A model generated the notes under the pieces. It saw only the letters and a list, made by a program, of their open reading frames with translations, was not told where the DNA came from and searched no databases. The position numbers and the translations under genes are program-made. A DNA stretch of 64,000 bases from Armigeres subalbatus (lineage: Eukaryota > Arthropoda > Insecta > Diptera > Culicidae): contig NC_085141.1 of NCBI RefSeq assembly GCF_024139115.2, positions 368,737,925 through 368,801,924 of the forward strand, written 5' to 3'. The number at the start of each line of letters is the position of its first letter. Positions within the stretch are counted from its first letter, which is position 1. Below, one piece after another: positions 46,440 through 58,168 of this stretch.

Positions 46440-49169
46440 CACAGTGTTTTCTAACCCAGGAATTCGTGATCGAAAATGTTTTGGCCATGAAAAGTTGATG
46501 TTAGAGTCTCGAAGTCACGGATAAAAGTTTCAGTATGTTAAGCTCCATATTCCGGAAAATTTTTGTTTGACTAATCCCCCTAAAAGTGAGATGGAAATTC
46601 TCTTTCCTTCAATTATGAAGATACATCACTGGTGTCTTCGAGGAAGTTGTAGAAAAAGTTTCTACGAAAAATTTTGCTATATGAACTTTATTTCTATCTG
46701 CTATAGAAGTCGAGATATGGGTCGTTATTTATGAACGACCACCAAAAATCAGGTTTTTCACGATACTTTCGTCAATATTTTTTTAGATTTTCCAAATGTT
46801 CTACAAAGTTATCCGTGGCAATGAAAAACATGAACCTTTCGAAGACAGTTTCATTTTGTTTTTTATATTGACGAAGTTATTGACGATTTTCGGTTCAAAA
46901 ATGAGCATTTTGACATTAACTGCATACATTTAGGGGCAAAATGGGGCAGAATTTTGTTTAGATAATGGAAATGGTAATGGAAAGTATAACTCAAGCACTA
47001 ATGGTTGCATTGCAACATATATGTGACATAGCTTGACATAAGTGCCGTATGAACATCTTTTTCTTCTTCTTCTTGTTAGATATAAAAATGAATTGGTCTG
47101 TATTGTGCATAACTAAGAAACGGCTGGATAGATTTTCTTCATTCCTTCAGCAAATTTGTTTATAAACATGTCCGACGGATTTACAGAATATTTTCTCATG
47201 TAAAAATTGGAAAAGATTAAAAAAACCCAAATTTATCCCCAAGTGGTGATTATGCCTTTCTCGATTCGATATGTTGGATTCGAATTAATGTTGTAAATGC
47301 TGTGCTAATTGCCTACATCTTGGCGGTTAAAATATTTAATGCAACCCTATCACGCTGCTTATAAATTACTCAATAATTGAGTAATTTTTAAGCAATTATT
47401 ATGAGAGTAATGGATTGCGTCATGGCTAAATTGATTAATGACTTAAAGTGTGCATGTAAACAGCGTATTTGTTAAAAGAAAAATAGAAATATTATTCAAA
47501 TCGAATGAGTTATTAGCAAACAAAAACAATAGTGTCCAACTAGGAAAGTTTCTCCGTCGAATGAAACTAGTTGCACTCGAATCGGTCAAGTCCTTCTATA
47601 TGAAACGTGTTTAACAATAAAAAAATCCCGGGGCTACACACACACACACACAGTCAGACATGTGCTCAGTTTTCGAGCTGAGTCGATTGGTATATAACAC
47701 TATGGGTCTCCGAGCCTTCTATCAAAATTTGGCTTTTGGAGTGAAATTTTAGCCTTCTGGTACAACTTTGTTGTACGAGAAAGGCAAAAGGAAAAATTGA
47801 AATAAAAATTTGTATGGAAATTTTAAAAAGGTAGATCACAACACGCATTCTCACCTACTGTGCAGGACAACGTCTGCAGGGTTATCTTTACACTTACGCC
47901 AATCCTATGATTTAGCCAAATACAGAATTTTCTAAATGATTATTGATGGATGTTTTGCAGAACCAAATTCTGCGGGAAGAAACAACACGTAATTTAAAAA
48001 ATCATCGAAAAGTCACGTTTACAGCGACCCGCGTAAAAAGCGACTCCAGTGTATTTGGGGCAATTGTATTATTTTAGAAATCACCATACAGCCAGGAATG
48101 TTAATGAGAACCACCATGAGAACCAATTACGGTGCCTTTCTTGGCGCCAACATGACGATTTAATTTAACTGAAAATTTGAAAAGCATGAATAGAACACTG
48201 CTGGGGAAACCAGCGAGTTTGTTCTATTTGGCTCCAGATTCAAACTAGAATAGTGGTCGAAAATTCGGAATGAAACTGAATCACTCCTGATTTCGCTCTA
48301 AAAGTGTTATTATCATGAACTAGATGACCCGGCAGACGTTGTCCTGCACAGTAAGTTAGAATGCGTGTTGTGATCTGCCTATACAAAATACGCATACAAA
48401 TTCTAATTTGAATTTGTCATATTTTTTCAGTTTAAGTCGTGACTTTAACATAAGAAAATATTATGTAAACCTATCGGGAATTGTGAGGAAGAAATTTGAA
48501 CTCAGTCGTTTCTTAGTTATGCGGAATACAGACCAATTCATTTTTATATATAACAAGAAGAAGAAGAAAAAAATATCCATACGGTACTTACGGCAAGCTA
48601 AGTCACATATATGTTGCAATGCAACCGTTAGTGCTTGAGTTATACTTTCAATCTCCTAATTAAAATTCTGCCCCATTTTGCCCCTACATGTATGCAGTTA
48701 ATGTCAAAATGCTCATTTTTGAACCGAAAATCGTCAATAACTTTGTCAATATTGAAAATAAGAAACTGTCTTCGAAAGGTTCATGTTTTTTATCACCACG
48801 GAGATCTTTGAAAAATCTATAAAATCTACTGACGAAAGTATCGTGAAAACCTGATTTTTGGTGGTCGTTCATAAAGAACGACCCATATCTCGACTTCTAT
48901 AGCAGATAGAAATAACGCTTATATAGCAAAATTTTTCGTAAAAACTTTTCCACAACTTTCTCGAAGACACCAATGATGTATCTTCATAATTGGAGGAAAG
49001 AGAAATTTCATCTCACTTTTAGGGGGATTAGTCAAACAAAAATTTTTTTTTTCCGGAATATGGAGCTTAACATACTGAAACTTTTCTCCGAAATCACTTA
49101 GCCTTTAAAATCAACTTTTCATGGCCAAAACATTTTCGATCACGAATTCCTGGGTTAGAAAACACTGTG
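46440..49169. mobile_element. 2.73-kb foldback element with CACAGTG termini
   Basis: The left end CACAGTGTTTTCTAACCCAG and the right end CTGGGTTAGAAAACACTGTG start inverted repeats that are identical for 60 bp and remain clearly homologous for about 850 bp (left arm 46440-47886 including a secondary insertion; right arm about 48312-49169). The loop is about 425 bp. CCCTG flanks both sides (46435-46439 and 49170-49174). No transposase frame is present. The CAC(A)GTG terminus with a 5-bp GC-rich duplication is the pattern described for Transib elements, the relatives of RAG1; assignment is by termini only. Confidence 0.75.
47254..47785. mobile_element. GCCTTTCTCG-family element inside the foldback arm
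   Basis: GCCTTTCTCG at 47254-47263 and CGAGAAAGGC at 47776-47785 mark the ends; GAGCTGAGTCGATTGGTATA is near 47675. Comparison of the two foldback arms shows that this segment is extra in the left arm, so it inserted after the foldback. The exact boundary may extend 20-30 bp further left. Confidence 0.6.
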
Positions 49170-49275
49170 CCCTGGTTTGGACGCTCAGGTTGAACAATTC
49201 GTTAAAAATTGCAGAAATTGTACTCTTGTGTCGAGTTTAGCTGCTCCAGAACCATTGATCAGTACGATAATGCCT
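49170..49275 (+). pseudogene. Ty3/gypsy pol relic, part 2: integrase zinc-binding end
   Basis: Immediately after the foldback, the frame resumes with LDAQVEQFVKNCRNCTLV, the C-x2-C half of the integrase HHCC zinc-binding domain, then AAPEPL. The H-x-H half lies before the MITE at about 45380-45400. The segment stops at the 12-bp target duplication of the next insertion. Confidence 0.8.
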
Positions 49276-49560
49276 CGGAACATCTGTTATGCCATTGTCC
49301 GGCAACTTTTAGAAAGAGATTACAGTTCTTCAACAAGGGGCTGATAGAACCCTCAGAAGTTTGGAGAACAAGTCCCAATATGGTAGTACGATTCATCAGA
49401 ACCATAATACCGCATTGGGATAACGCTGGTAGTTAAGGTAATGCAATTGCTCTAAATAGTAATGATGCGTCAACTTGACAAAGCTAGATCAAATGGGGCA
49501 TATATCACAATAGATCTAGCAAATGGTCGCAGTGATTAAAATACCCAACAAGGAAAAAAA
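49276..49560 (+). mobile_element. Non-LTR retrotransposon 3' end with 12-bp target duplication
   Basis: The frame encodes ASEHLLCHCPATFRKRLQFF, then EPSEVWRTSPNMVVRFIRTI, a C-terminal cysteine/histidine segment seen at the end of several non-LTR families (Jockey/LOA-type), then a 3' untranslated region ending in AAGGAAAAAAA. ACGATAATGCCT occurs at 49264-49275 and 49561-49572. The insertion is severely 5'-truncated (285 bp). Confidence 0.8.
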
Positions 49561-49572
49561 ACGATAATGCCT

Positions 49573-49871
49573 GACAGACCTTGGGTACATATTGCAGTAG
49601 ACTTCATGGGTCCGTTACCGTCCGGGCATAACTTGTTAGTAGTAGTGGACTACTACAGCCGTTTCGTTGAAGTCATTGTGATGAAGGAAATCTCCGCAAA
49701 AACTACTATCCAAGCACTGCACGAAACGTTTTGTCGGTACGGAATTCCAGAAACTATGGAATCAGATAATGGTTCGCAATTTGTTAGCGAAGCATTGCAA
49801 AACTTCTGTAAAGAGAACGGGTTAAATCTTCTGAAAACAACACCTTATTGGTCCCAAGCTAATAGGGAAAT
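49573..49871 (+). pseudogene. Ty3/gypsy pol relic, part 3: integrase core
   Basis: The integrase core has AVDFMGPLPSGHNLLVVVDY with the first catalytic aspartate, ESDNGSQFVSE with the second, and TPYWSQANREM with the third acidic residue kept at the very end. It is then fused to an RTE fragment at about 49872, so the C-terminal integrase region and 3' LTR are missing. Reading frame quality here is good compared with part 1. Confidence 0.85.
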
Positions 49872-50902
49872 GGGTGAGCTCGATGGGGATCTTGAGGACT
49901 GCTGGAATACAGTCAAAGCAGCCACCCAGTCAACACAAGATCGTAAATGATGTCGTATAAGATGTTAAAGTAGAGGCGATATACATACTTCCCCACACAA
50001 CTTGTACGTATATCACCTCCACTTTAGCATCTTATGTTGTATTATATACGAGTTTGTGTTGACTGGGCATTAACGACGCAGCGGAGAACAACGTCGGGTA
50101 TATGGGACGAAGTCGACGGAACGATTGGTTCGACGAAGAGTGTAGACATATTCTGGAGGAGAAGGACGCAGCGCGGACGGTCGCGCTGCAGCAAAAAACC
50201 CGGCAGAACGTGGAACGTTATAGACGGAAGCGGAGACAGTAGACCCGCATTTTTTCAGAAGAAGAAACGCCGCCTGGAAGAAGCGGAGTGCGAGGAGATG
50301 GAACAGCGATGCCGTTCTCAAGAAACACGCAATCAGAAGCTCAACGCATCCCGCAAAGGCTTCGTGCCGCGAGTCGAAATGTGCCGGGATAAGGATGGGA
50401 GCATCTTGACGGACGAACGTGTGGTGATCGAAAGGTGGAAGCAGCACTACGAGGAACATCTGAATGGCGCTGAGAGTACAGGCAGTGAAAGTCAAGGCAG
50501 CGGAGGAGATGACTACGTCAGTTCAGCGTACGATGGAAGCCAACCAGCCCCCACCTTGAGAGAAGTTAAGGATGCCATTCAACAGCTAAAGACCAGTAAA
50601 GCAGCTGGTAAGGATGGTATCGGAGCTAAGCTCATCAAGATGGGCCCGGAAAAGCTGGCCACTTGCCTGTACAAATTGATAGTCAGAATCTGGGGAAATG
50701 AACAGCTACCGGAGGAGTGGAAGGAAGGGGTTATATGCCCCATCTACAAGAAAGGCGACAAGCTGGAGTGAGCGCTAGAGAACTTTCGAGCGATCACCAT
50801 CCTTAATGCCGCCTATAAAGTGATATCCCAGATCATCTTCCGTCGTCTGTCACCATTAGTGAATAAGTTCGTGGGAAGTTATCAAGCCGGCTTCGTTGAC
50901 GG
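49872..50902 (+). pseudogene. RTE-clade fragment: linker and early reverse transcriptase
   Basis: Begins within GELD.DLEDCWNTVKAA and, after the MITE at 49925-50067, continues with NDWFDEECRHILEEKDAART (two frames), EEMEQRCRSQETRNQKLNAS, ILTDERVVIERWKQHYEEHL, KTSKAAGKDGIGAKLIKMG and PEEWKEGVICPIYKKGDKLE. A TGA at 50769 interrupts the reverse transcriptase, and the copy ends after YQAGFVDG near 50901, before the catalytic palm. It lacks both ends, so it is probably a rearranged internal piece and not a simple 5' truncation. Confidence 0.85.
49925..50067. mobile_element. 143-bp palindromic MITE (CCCAGTCAACACAA ends)
   Basis: Left end CCCAGTCAACACAAGATCG and right end CGAGTTTGTGTTGACTGGG; arms of about 60 bp fold on each other. 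Removing it rejoins the RTE phrase GCAGC-CA-TTAACGACGC, leaving a CA shared at both sides. Confidence 0.75.
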
Positions 50903-53225
50903 GAGGGACAGCAGGGACTATGTCCAAGGGCTTGACGATCCCTCCCCAGGCCATCTGCGAGTTGTGACGCCTGCCTAGGATGTGGTGGGGTTTGACAGTG
51001 GGCCCTGTTAAACCTCTATAAAAAGCTGCATGTATCCGCAAGTAGGCTCCGCCAAAGCGACCGTGTGCCGCTCAAAGCGCACAAGCCCAAGTCCTGGTGT
51101 TAGGTGGGACGCTAAACAGCCCTGGCACGACGGCCCTCCGACGAGACAGGAGGTTTGCGCAGGCCCAATAAGCCGCCTTTAAAAACAACTATTACGAACG
51201 ACATAGAAGATAATACGACTCGATACAATCGGCAACGACCTAGGCGACGAATAAAGGATCACGATTGGAAGCTTGGAACATGGAACTGCAAGTCGCTAGG
51301 CTTCGCAGGTTGCGACAGGATAATCTACGATGAATTACATCCCCGTTACTTCGATGTCGTAGCGCTGCAGGAAATCTGCTGGACAGGACGGAAAGTGTGG
51401 AAAAGCGGGCATCGAGCGGCTACCTTCTACCAAAGCTGTGGCACCACCAACGAGCTGGGAACCGGCTTCATAGTGCTGGGAAAGATGCGCCAACGCGTGA
51501 TTGGGTGGCAGCCAATCAACGCACGGATGTGCAAGCTGAGGATAAAAGGCCGTTTCTTTAACTATAGCAACGTGCACTGCCAACACGAAGGGAGATCCGA
51601 CGACGAGAAAGAAGCGTTCTATTTATGCGCAGCTGGAGCAGACATACGATGGATGCCCACTGCGGGACGTCAAAATCGTCATCGGTGACATGAACGCTCA
51701 GGTAGGAAGGAAGAAATGTATAGACCGGTCATTGGACCGGATAGTCTGCATACCGAATCGAACGACAACGGCCAACGATGCATAAACTTTGCAGCCTCCC
51801 GCGGAATGGTAGCCCGAAGTACTTTCTTCCCCGCAAATATTCACAAGGACACATGGAAATCACCTAATCATGAAACGGAAAACCAAATCGACCACGTTCT
51901 AATCGTCGGTAAATTCTTCTTCGACATCAAGAACGTACACACTTAAAGCAGTGCAAATATTGAATCCGTCCACTACCTCGTTGCAATATGTCTGCGCTTA
52001 AAACTTTCTACGGTGTACAACACGCGTCGGAGTCGTCCGCCGCGGCTAAACATTGGGCGGCTACAAGACGGTAGACTAGTCCAAGACTACGCGCAGCAGC
52101 TGGAAGTGGCACTCCCAACGGAGGAGCAGCTAGGCACAGCGTCTCTTGAAGATGGCTGGAGAGATATTCGATCCGCCATTGGAAGCAGTGCAACCGCTGC
52201 ACTAGGCACGGTGGCCCTGGATCAGAGAAACGACTGGTATGACGGCGAATGTGAGCAGTTAGTTGAAGAGAAGAATGCAGCATGGGCGAGATTGCTGCAA
52301 CACCGCACGATACAAACGGGCGTGGAACAGACAAAACTCGATTTTTCGGAGGAAAAAGCGCCAGAAGGAAGATCGAGACCGTGAAGAGACGGAGGAACTG
52401 TACCGCGCTAATAACGCACGAAGAGCACCTGAATGGCGACATGGCAGACAACGGTGGCGGTATGGTAATGAACCTAGGAGCACGCGCGCAGGACATGCGA
52501 CTTCCGGCTCCGAATCTCTAGGAAATCCAGGAGAAGATCGGCCGGCTGAAAAACAACAAAGCCCTTGGAGTTGACCAACTACCAGGAGAGCTGTTTAAAC
52601 ACGGTGGTGAGGCACTGGCTAGAGCACTGCACTGGGTAATTACCAAGGTTTGGGAGGATGAGGTTCTGCCGCAGGAGTGGATGGAAGGTGTTGTGTGTCC
52701 CATCTACAAAAAGAGCGATAAGCTGGATTGTAGCAACTACCGCGCAATCACATTGCTGAACGCCACCTACAAGGTACTCTCCCAAATTTTATGCCGCCGA
52801 CTAACACCAATTGCAAGAGACTTCGTGGGGCGGGATTTATGGGTGAACTCTCTACCACAGACCAGGTGTTCGCCATACGTCAGGTATTGCAGAAATGCCT
52901 GGAGGAGGCGAATGAACCACAAGTTGCTTCAGCTGTTGGGAAAACCATCTATCGTTCACACCACGAAAACCGGAAGACTGCGGTGGGCCGGGACAGTAGC
53001 CAGAATATCGGACAGTAATCCGGTGAAAATGATTCTCGACAACGATCCGACGGGAACAAGAAGGCAAAGTGCACAGCGTGCAAGGTTGATCGATCAGGTA
53101 GAGGACGATTTGCGGACCCTCCGCAGACTGCGTGGTTGGTGAAGTGCAGCCATGAACCGAGCTGAACGGAGAAGACTTTTATGTATTGCACATGCCACTC
53201 CGGCCTTAGTCTGGTAATAAATAAA
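50903..53225 (+). pseudogene. RTE-clade element with both ends but an internal deletion
   Basis: A 5' leader (GGGACTATGTCCAAGGGCTT, at about 50917) precedes an endonuclease frame from 51155: GTWNCKSLGFAG, VVALQEICWTGRKVWKSG, QRVIGWQPINARM, then after a frameshift near 51620 IGDMNAQVG and QIDHVLIVGKFF. The final endonuclease SDH motif reads SVH near 51972, losing the aspartate. The reverse transcriptase begins (KKSDKLDCSNYRAITLLNAT) but jumps at about 52900 from the LQKC block straight to WRRRMNHKLL, deleting the FADD catalytic core. The tail (GRLRWAG, TLRRLRGW, HATPALVW) matches the copies at 1160 and 62046 and ends in AATAAATAAAAAAATAC. Confidence 0.85.
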
Positions 53226-54991
53226 AAAATACAAACTATATCAATATATTTCTGGAAGGCTCGAGGACCACAGAATTTTTTACTGCAGCCAAATGTCAAA
53301 AATGTCAAATGTGACCAAAATGTCACTTACATCCCTCTGCTTCTAACCCCCTCATATGAAAATAAGATGAGTGAACTTCGACTTCAAGATACTCTTCAAA
53401 GCTCGTAATCTGAATAGGCTTTAAGAATCGTTTGAAAATCGTATCTTGAATTGAATCATTACCATTACTTTTTGAACTCACTTTTCTTCCTACCACGAAA
53501 CATTAACGGCATACAGAAGATTTAAAGGAACTGCTGACATTCAGCTGGTATTGCTAGAATTCATATTTGTATGATAATTCTATGTTCATTATCGTTTGAT
53601 GCTAAAATTTGAGAAGTAATCGTCGGGGACAACTCGTCTACTGTTCTCAACCGAAAAAATCTCAAATGGAAATTGCAATCATTATCGTCTGATAATGAGT
53701 TAGCAAAACACAGGTTGATTCTATTTCATTTTTCGAATTGAATCTTCCACACGTTGTGCACAAGCTCCTGAACATTGTACCGAAGTAAATCAAACTAAAA
53801 ACGATAACTGTCTAATTAACAACTCACGACCGTAATCGCAAATAGCTCCGTATTAACAGTCTATTTTCATCAGTAAACATGCCACCATCGTCGTCGCCGT
53901 CGTCGTCATCATTTTCTTGCTGATGTCGAAAAGCGTAGAAACATACGCAGATCAAAAACGAAGTTAAAAAGCATTATAAACGAACACTTCCTTCATCATG
54001 ATCAGCATCGCAAGCCGTCGCCTCCATAAACCGCCAGCCAGCGGTTCGTCGCGTCAACGTTGTCGAAAAAACACGATCTAAATCAAAATAAAATACCTCA
54101 AAAACAGAGTTTTATGCTCCGTCCGGGTTGAGGCTGAACGTGTCTGACGTTACAATCACGACCCGACCCTCAGCCGGGCCCTGTAGCGGAAAGGAGCGAG
54201 AGAGAGGGGCGTATCAAATTAAAATCATTGGTGGTCCAAAACAGATTTTCCAGCCAGGTCGTCCCAGACTGCTTGTTGCCAGATTTGAACAACACAACTG
54301 CCTGATGCTGATGTTGGGAAGAAGAAGCGTCGCCGGTCGACGGACGGCGAGTAAGGATTTGAACCATATTCCTACAGCAGGGTGCGTACTATGTAAGCAG
54401 AATCGGCCAAGCAACGAACAAGAGTTGGCAGTTCTAATAATATCTCAACCGTGTAATTTGGAGGACCATGTAAACAGGCACACTCATATAGGAGATTATA
54501 TTTTTTGGGTTCGAGAAAGGTTGAGTCAGAGCTGCAGCCAGCCATCAGTAGAGGTATTTATGAAGCACTGACAGCGAGTATATTTGCCTTATGACCAAGC
54601 GTCACTTGATGTGCGTTCGTTTCTAGAGGTGGCGTTGCGTAAAGTGACAGAGTGGGTAAATAAATATCGAAAGGCCGGGAAGCAGAACGGTGAGGCTGGC
54701 TTATAAGCATAATACCGGTCGGTCACTATACTGGTGTGCGATATGGCATCTTGAAGCAATGAAACATAAATAATTTGAATAAATGCATATATTTAACAAA
54801 AAGATTTTACAGATTTTTGTAACATTAAAGTTGTACATACTGAAAAACTGTAAATATCAACATACAAAAACAATATATATCTTCATATATAATGTGCGTG
54901 TTTGGAAATGAAAAGCGTTCAATCTCTCAAACAGATAATAAAGGAACCTCATATCTACAACAGAAAAACGTTTAAGCAAGAAAATTATATA
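53226..54991. other. Unassigned; no gene supported
   Basis: 53226-53860 is AT-rich. 53889-53915 has a GTCGTCGCCGTCGTCG trinucleotide run. A plus-strand frame of 147 codons from 54128 to 54571 has unremarkable composition and no motif I recognise; I do not call it a gene. The rest is empty. Confidence 0.4.
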
Positions 54992-55373
54992 CAGTCGCCT
55001 CTCCATGTCTCGATATTTAAGGGACCATCGAGATAAGGAGAGATCGAGGAATGGAAGGAAAATTTAAGTGGATACTAGATCAGAAAAAGCTCGTTGCTAT
55101 GAAAAACAACAACGAAGCAAATGTCATCCCTTGTTTTAAATGTGTTTGTTATTGTTCAAAGATGGTCTAATAGCCTAGAAATTTGTATAGGTATATCGAC
55201 ATAGAGAGAAAGAATTCTGAACAAAATATGATCAGAACACATCGTGATAGAGAGATATCGAGATAGGTAGGTAATCGAGATCCCAAATGTATGGAGATCG
55301 AAGGGACTGAGAAAACCATCGACATAGGAAGAGATATCGAGATATAGAACATCGAGATGTAGAGAGTCGACTG
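54992..55373. mobile_element. pogo/Tc1-type MITE, 382 bp, TA target
   Basis: Left end CAGTCGCCTCTCCATGTCTC and right end GAGATGTAGAGAGTCGACTG are inverted repeats, flanked by TA (54990-54991 and 55374-55375). The CAGTCGACTCTC-type terminus with TA fits pogo-like elements. The interior repeats ATCGAGAT-type motifs. Confidence 0.75.
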
Positions 55374-55649
55374 TATATACACACACATTGCTTTCATTGA
55401 TTGAATTTATTAATTCTGTAAACCACATATCGAGTCAATCAAATCGATATGAGTCCCGAAAAATGAAACGTTTTATATAAAAACTGTGGCTTTCTTGGTT
55501 AATTATTGCAGTCTAAGAAAAAGCATGCTATCGAAATGCTTGTTAGCTGAATTTTCATATGGAACAAAAGACCACCCGTCCACTTTTCTGATTTTGCTGG
55601 AGTAACGTTACGATACCGTGCAAACTCATATTTCGGACGCTTAAGAACT

Positions 55650-58168
55650 TTCGTCGGAATTCCTTACAGAATTCGTCAAAATTCCTTTCGTGATTTGTCA
55701 AAATTCTCTTCCGGGGAACGTCAGAACTTTCTTTGGAATTCGTCTGAATTCCCTTCGGGATTCGTCAGAATTCCCTTCGGATTCGTCAGAATTCCCTTCG
55801 GGATTCGTCAGAATTCCCTTCGAGATTCGTCAGAATTCTCTTCGGGATTCGTCAGAATTCCATTAGAATTCGTCAGAATTCCTTCGATTCGTCAGAATTC
55901 CTTCGATTCCGAATTCCCTTCGGGATTCGTCAGAATTCCTTCGGATTCGTCAGAATTACCTTCGGGATTCGTCAGAATATCCTTCGGGATTCGTTAACAT
56001 TTCCTTCGAGATTCGTCAACATTGCTATCGGGACTCGTCAGAATTCCCTTCGGGATTCGTCAGATTTTACTTCAGGATTCGTCACATTTTTTATCGGGAT
56101 TCGTCAAAGTTCTTTTCAAGATTCGTCAGAATTATCTTCAGGATTCGTCAGAATTCCCTTCGGGATTCGTCAGAATTCGGGGTTCGTCAGAATTCCATTC
56201 GGGATTTGTCAGAATTTTCCCTTCGGGATTTGTCAGAATTTTCCCTTCGGGATTCGTCAGAATTCCCTTCGGGATTCGTCAGAATTCCCTTCGGGATTCG
56301 TCAGAATTCCCTTTCGGGATTCGTCAGAATTCCCTTCGGGATTCGTCAGAATTCTTTTCGGTATTCGTCAGAATTCCATTCGGGATTCGTCAGAATTCCC
56401 TTCGGGATTCGTCAGAATTTTCCCTTCGGTCGTCAGAATTTTCCATTCGGGATTCGTCAGAATTTTCCCTTCGGGATTGGTTAGAATTCTTTTCAAGATT
56501 CGTCAGAATTCCCTTTCGGGATTCGTCAGAATTCCCTTCGGGATTCGTCAGAATTTACTTCAGGATTCGTCACAATTTTTATCGGCATTCGTCAGAATTC
56601 CCTTCGGGATTCTTCAGAATTCCCTTCAAGATTCGTAGGAATTCCTTTCGGGATTCGTCATAATTTCCTTCGGGATTCGTCATTTCCTTCGGGATTCGTC
56701 AGAATTCCCTTCGGGATTCGTCGGAATTCCTTTCGGGATTCGTCAACATTCCTTTCAGGATTTGTCAGAATTCCCTTCGGAATTCATCCAAATCCCCTCG
56801 GGATTCATCAGAATTCTCTTCGGGATTCGTCAGAATTCCTTCAGGATTCGTCAGAATTCCCTCCGGGATTCGTCAGAATTCCCTCCGGGATTCGTCAGAA
56901 TTCCCTCCGGGATTCGTCAGAATTCCCTCCGGGATTCGTCAGAATTCCCTCCGGGATTCGTCAGAATTCCCTCCGGGATTCGTCAGAATTCCCTCCGGGA
57001 TTCGTCAGAATTCCCTTCGGGATTCGTCAGAATTCCCTTCGGGATTCGTCAGAATTCCCTTCGGGATTCGTCAGAATTCCCTTCGGGATTCGTCAGAATT
57101 CCCTTCGGGATTCGTCAGAATTCCCTTCGGGATTCGTCAGAATTCCCTTCCGGATTCGTCAGAATTCCCTTCCGGATTCGTCAGAATTCCCTTCCGGATT
57201 CGTCAGAATTCCCTTCCGGATTCGTCAGAATTCCCTTCCGGATTCGTCAGAATTCCCTTCGGGATTCGTCAGAATTCCCTTCGGGATTCGTCAGAATTCC
57301 CTTCGGAATTCGTCAGAATTCCCTTCGGAATTCGTCAGAATTCCCTTCGGAATTCGTCAGAATTCCCTTCGGAATTCGTCAGAATTCCCTTCGGAATTCG
57401 TCAGAATTCCCTTCGGAATTCGTCAGAATTCCCTTCGGAATTCGTCAGAATTCCCTTCGGAATTCGTCAGAATTCCCTTCGGAATTCGTCAGAATTCCCT
57501 TCGGGATTCGTCAGAATTCCCTTCGGAATTCGTCAGAATTCCCTTCGGGATTCGTCAGAATTCCCTTCGGGATTCGTCAGAATTCCCTTCGGGATTCGTC
57601 AGAATTTTCCCTTCGGGATTCGTCAGAATTCCCTTCGGGATTCGTCAGAATTCCCTTCGGGATTCGTCAGAATTCCCTTCGGGATTCGTCAGAATTCCCT
57701 TCGGGATTCGTCAGAATTCCCTTCGGGATTCGTCAGAATTCCCTTCGGGATTCGTCAGAATTCCCTTCGGGATTCGTCAGAATTCCCTTCGGGATTCGTC
57801 AGAATTCCCTTCGGGATTCGTCAGAATTTTCCCTTCGGTCGTCAGAATTTTCCATTCGGGATTCGTCAGAATTCCCTTCGGGATTCGTCACAATTCCCTT
57901 CGGGATTCGTCACAATTCCCTTCAAGATTCGTCAGAATTTTCTTCGGGATTCGTCAGAATTCCCTTCGGGATTCGTCACAATTCCCTTCGGGATTCGTCA
58001 CAATTCCCTTCGGGATTCGTCAGAATTCCCTTCGGGATTCGTCAGAATTCCCTTCGGGATTCGTCAGAATTCCCTTCGGGATTCGTCAGGATTCGTCAGA
58101 ATTACCTTCGGGATTCGTCAGAATTCTCTTCGGGATTCGTCAGAATTACCATCGGGATTCGTCAGAAT
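55650..58168. repeat. Minisatellite, 22-bp unit, about 115 copies
   Basis: The unit is GTCAGAATTCCC followed by TTCGGGATTC. The left third (55650-56860) is diverged; 56860-57830 is well homogenised in runs of subtypes (TCCGGGATT, then TTCGGGATT, then TTCCGGATT, then TTCGGAATT). Each unit can form a short stem CCC-TTC-GGG, which as RNA gives the C(UUCG)G tetraloop. Because 22 is not a multiple of three, all plus-strand frames cycle through FPSGFVRI, IPFGIRQN and SLRDSSE; the 496-codon frame from 56762 is a product of this. Confidence 0.95.

Noticed and set aside
54128..54571. 147-codon plus-strand frame as a host gene
   Set aside because: No recognisable domain, no splice or start support, and overlapping frames of similar quality on the other strand.
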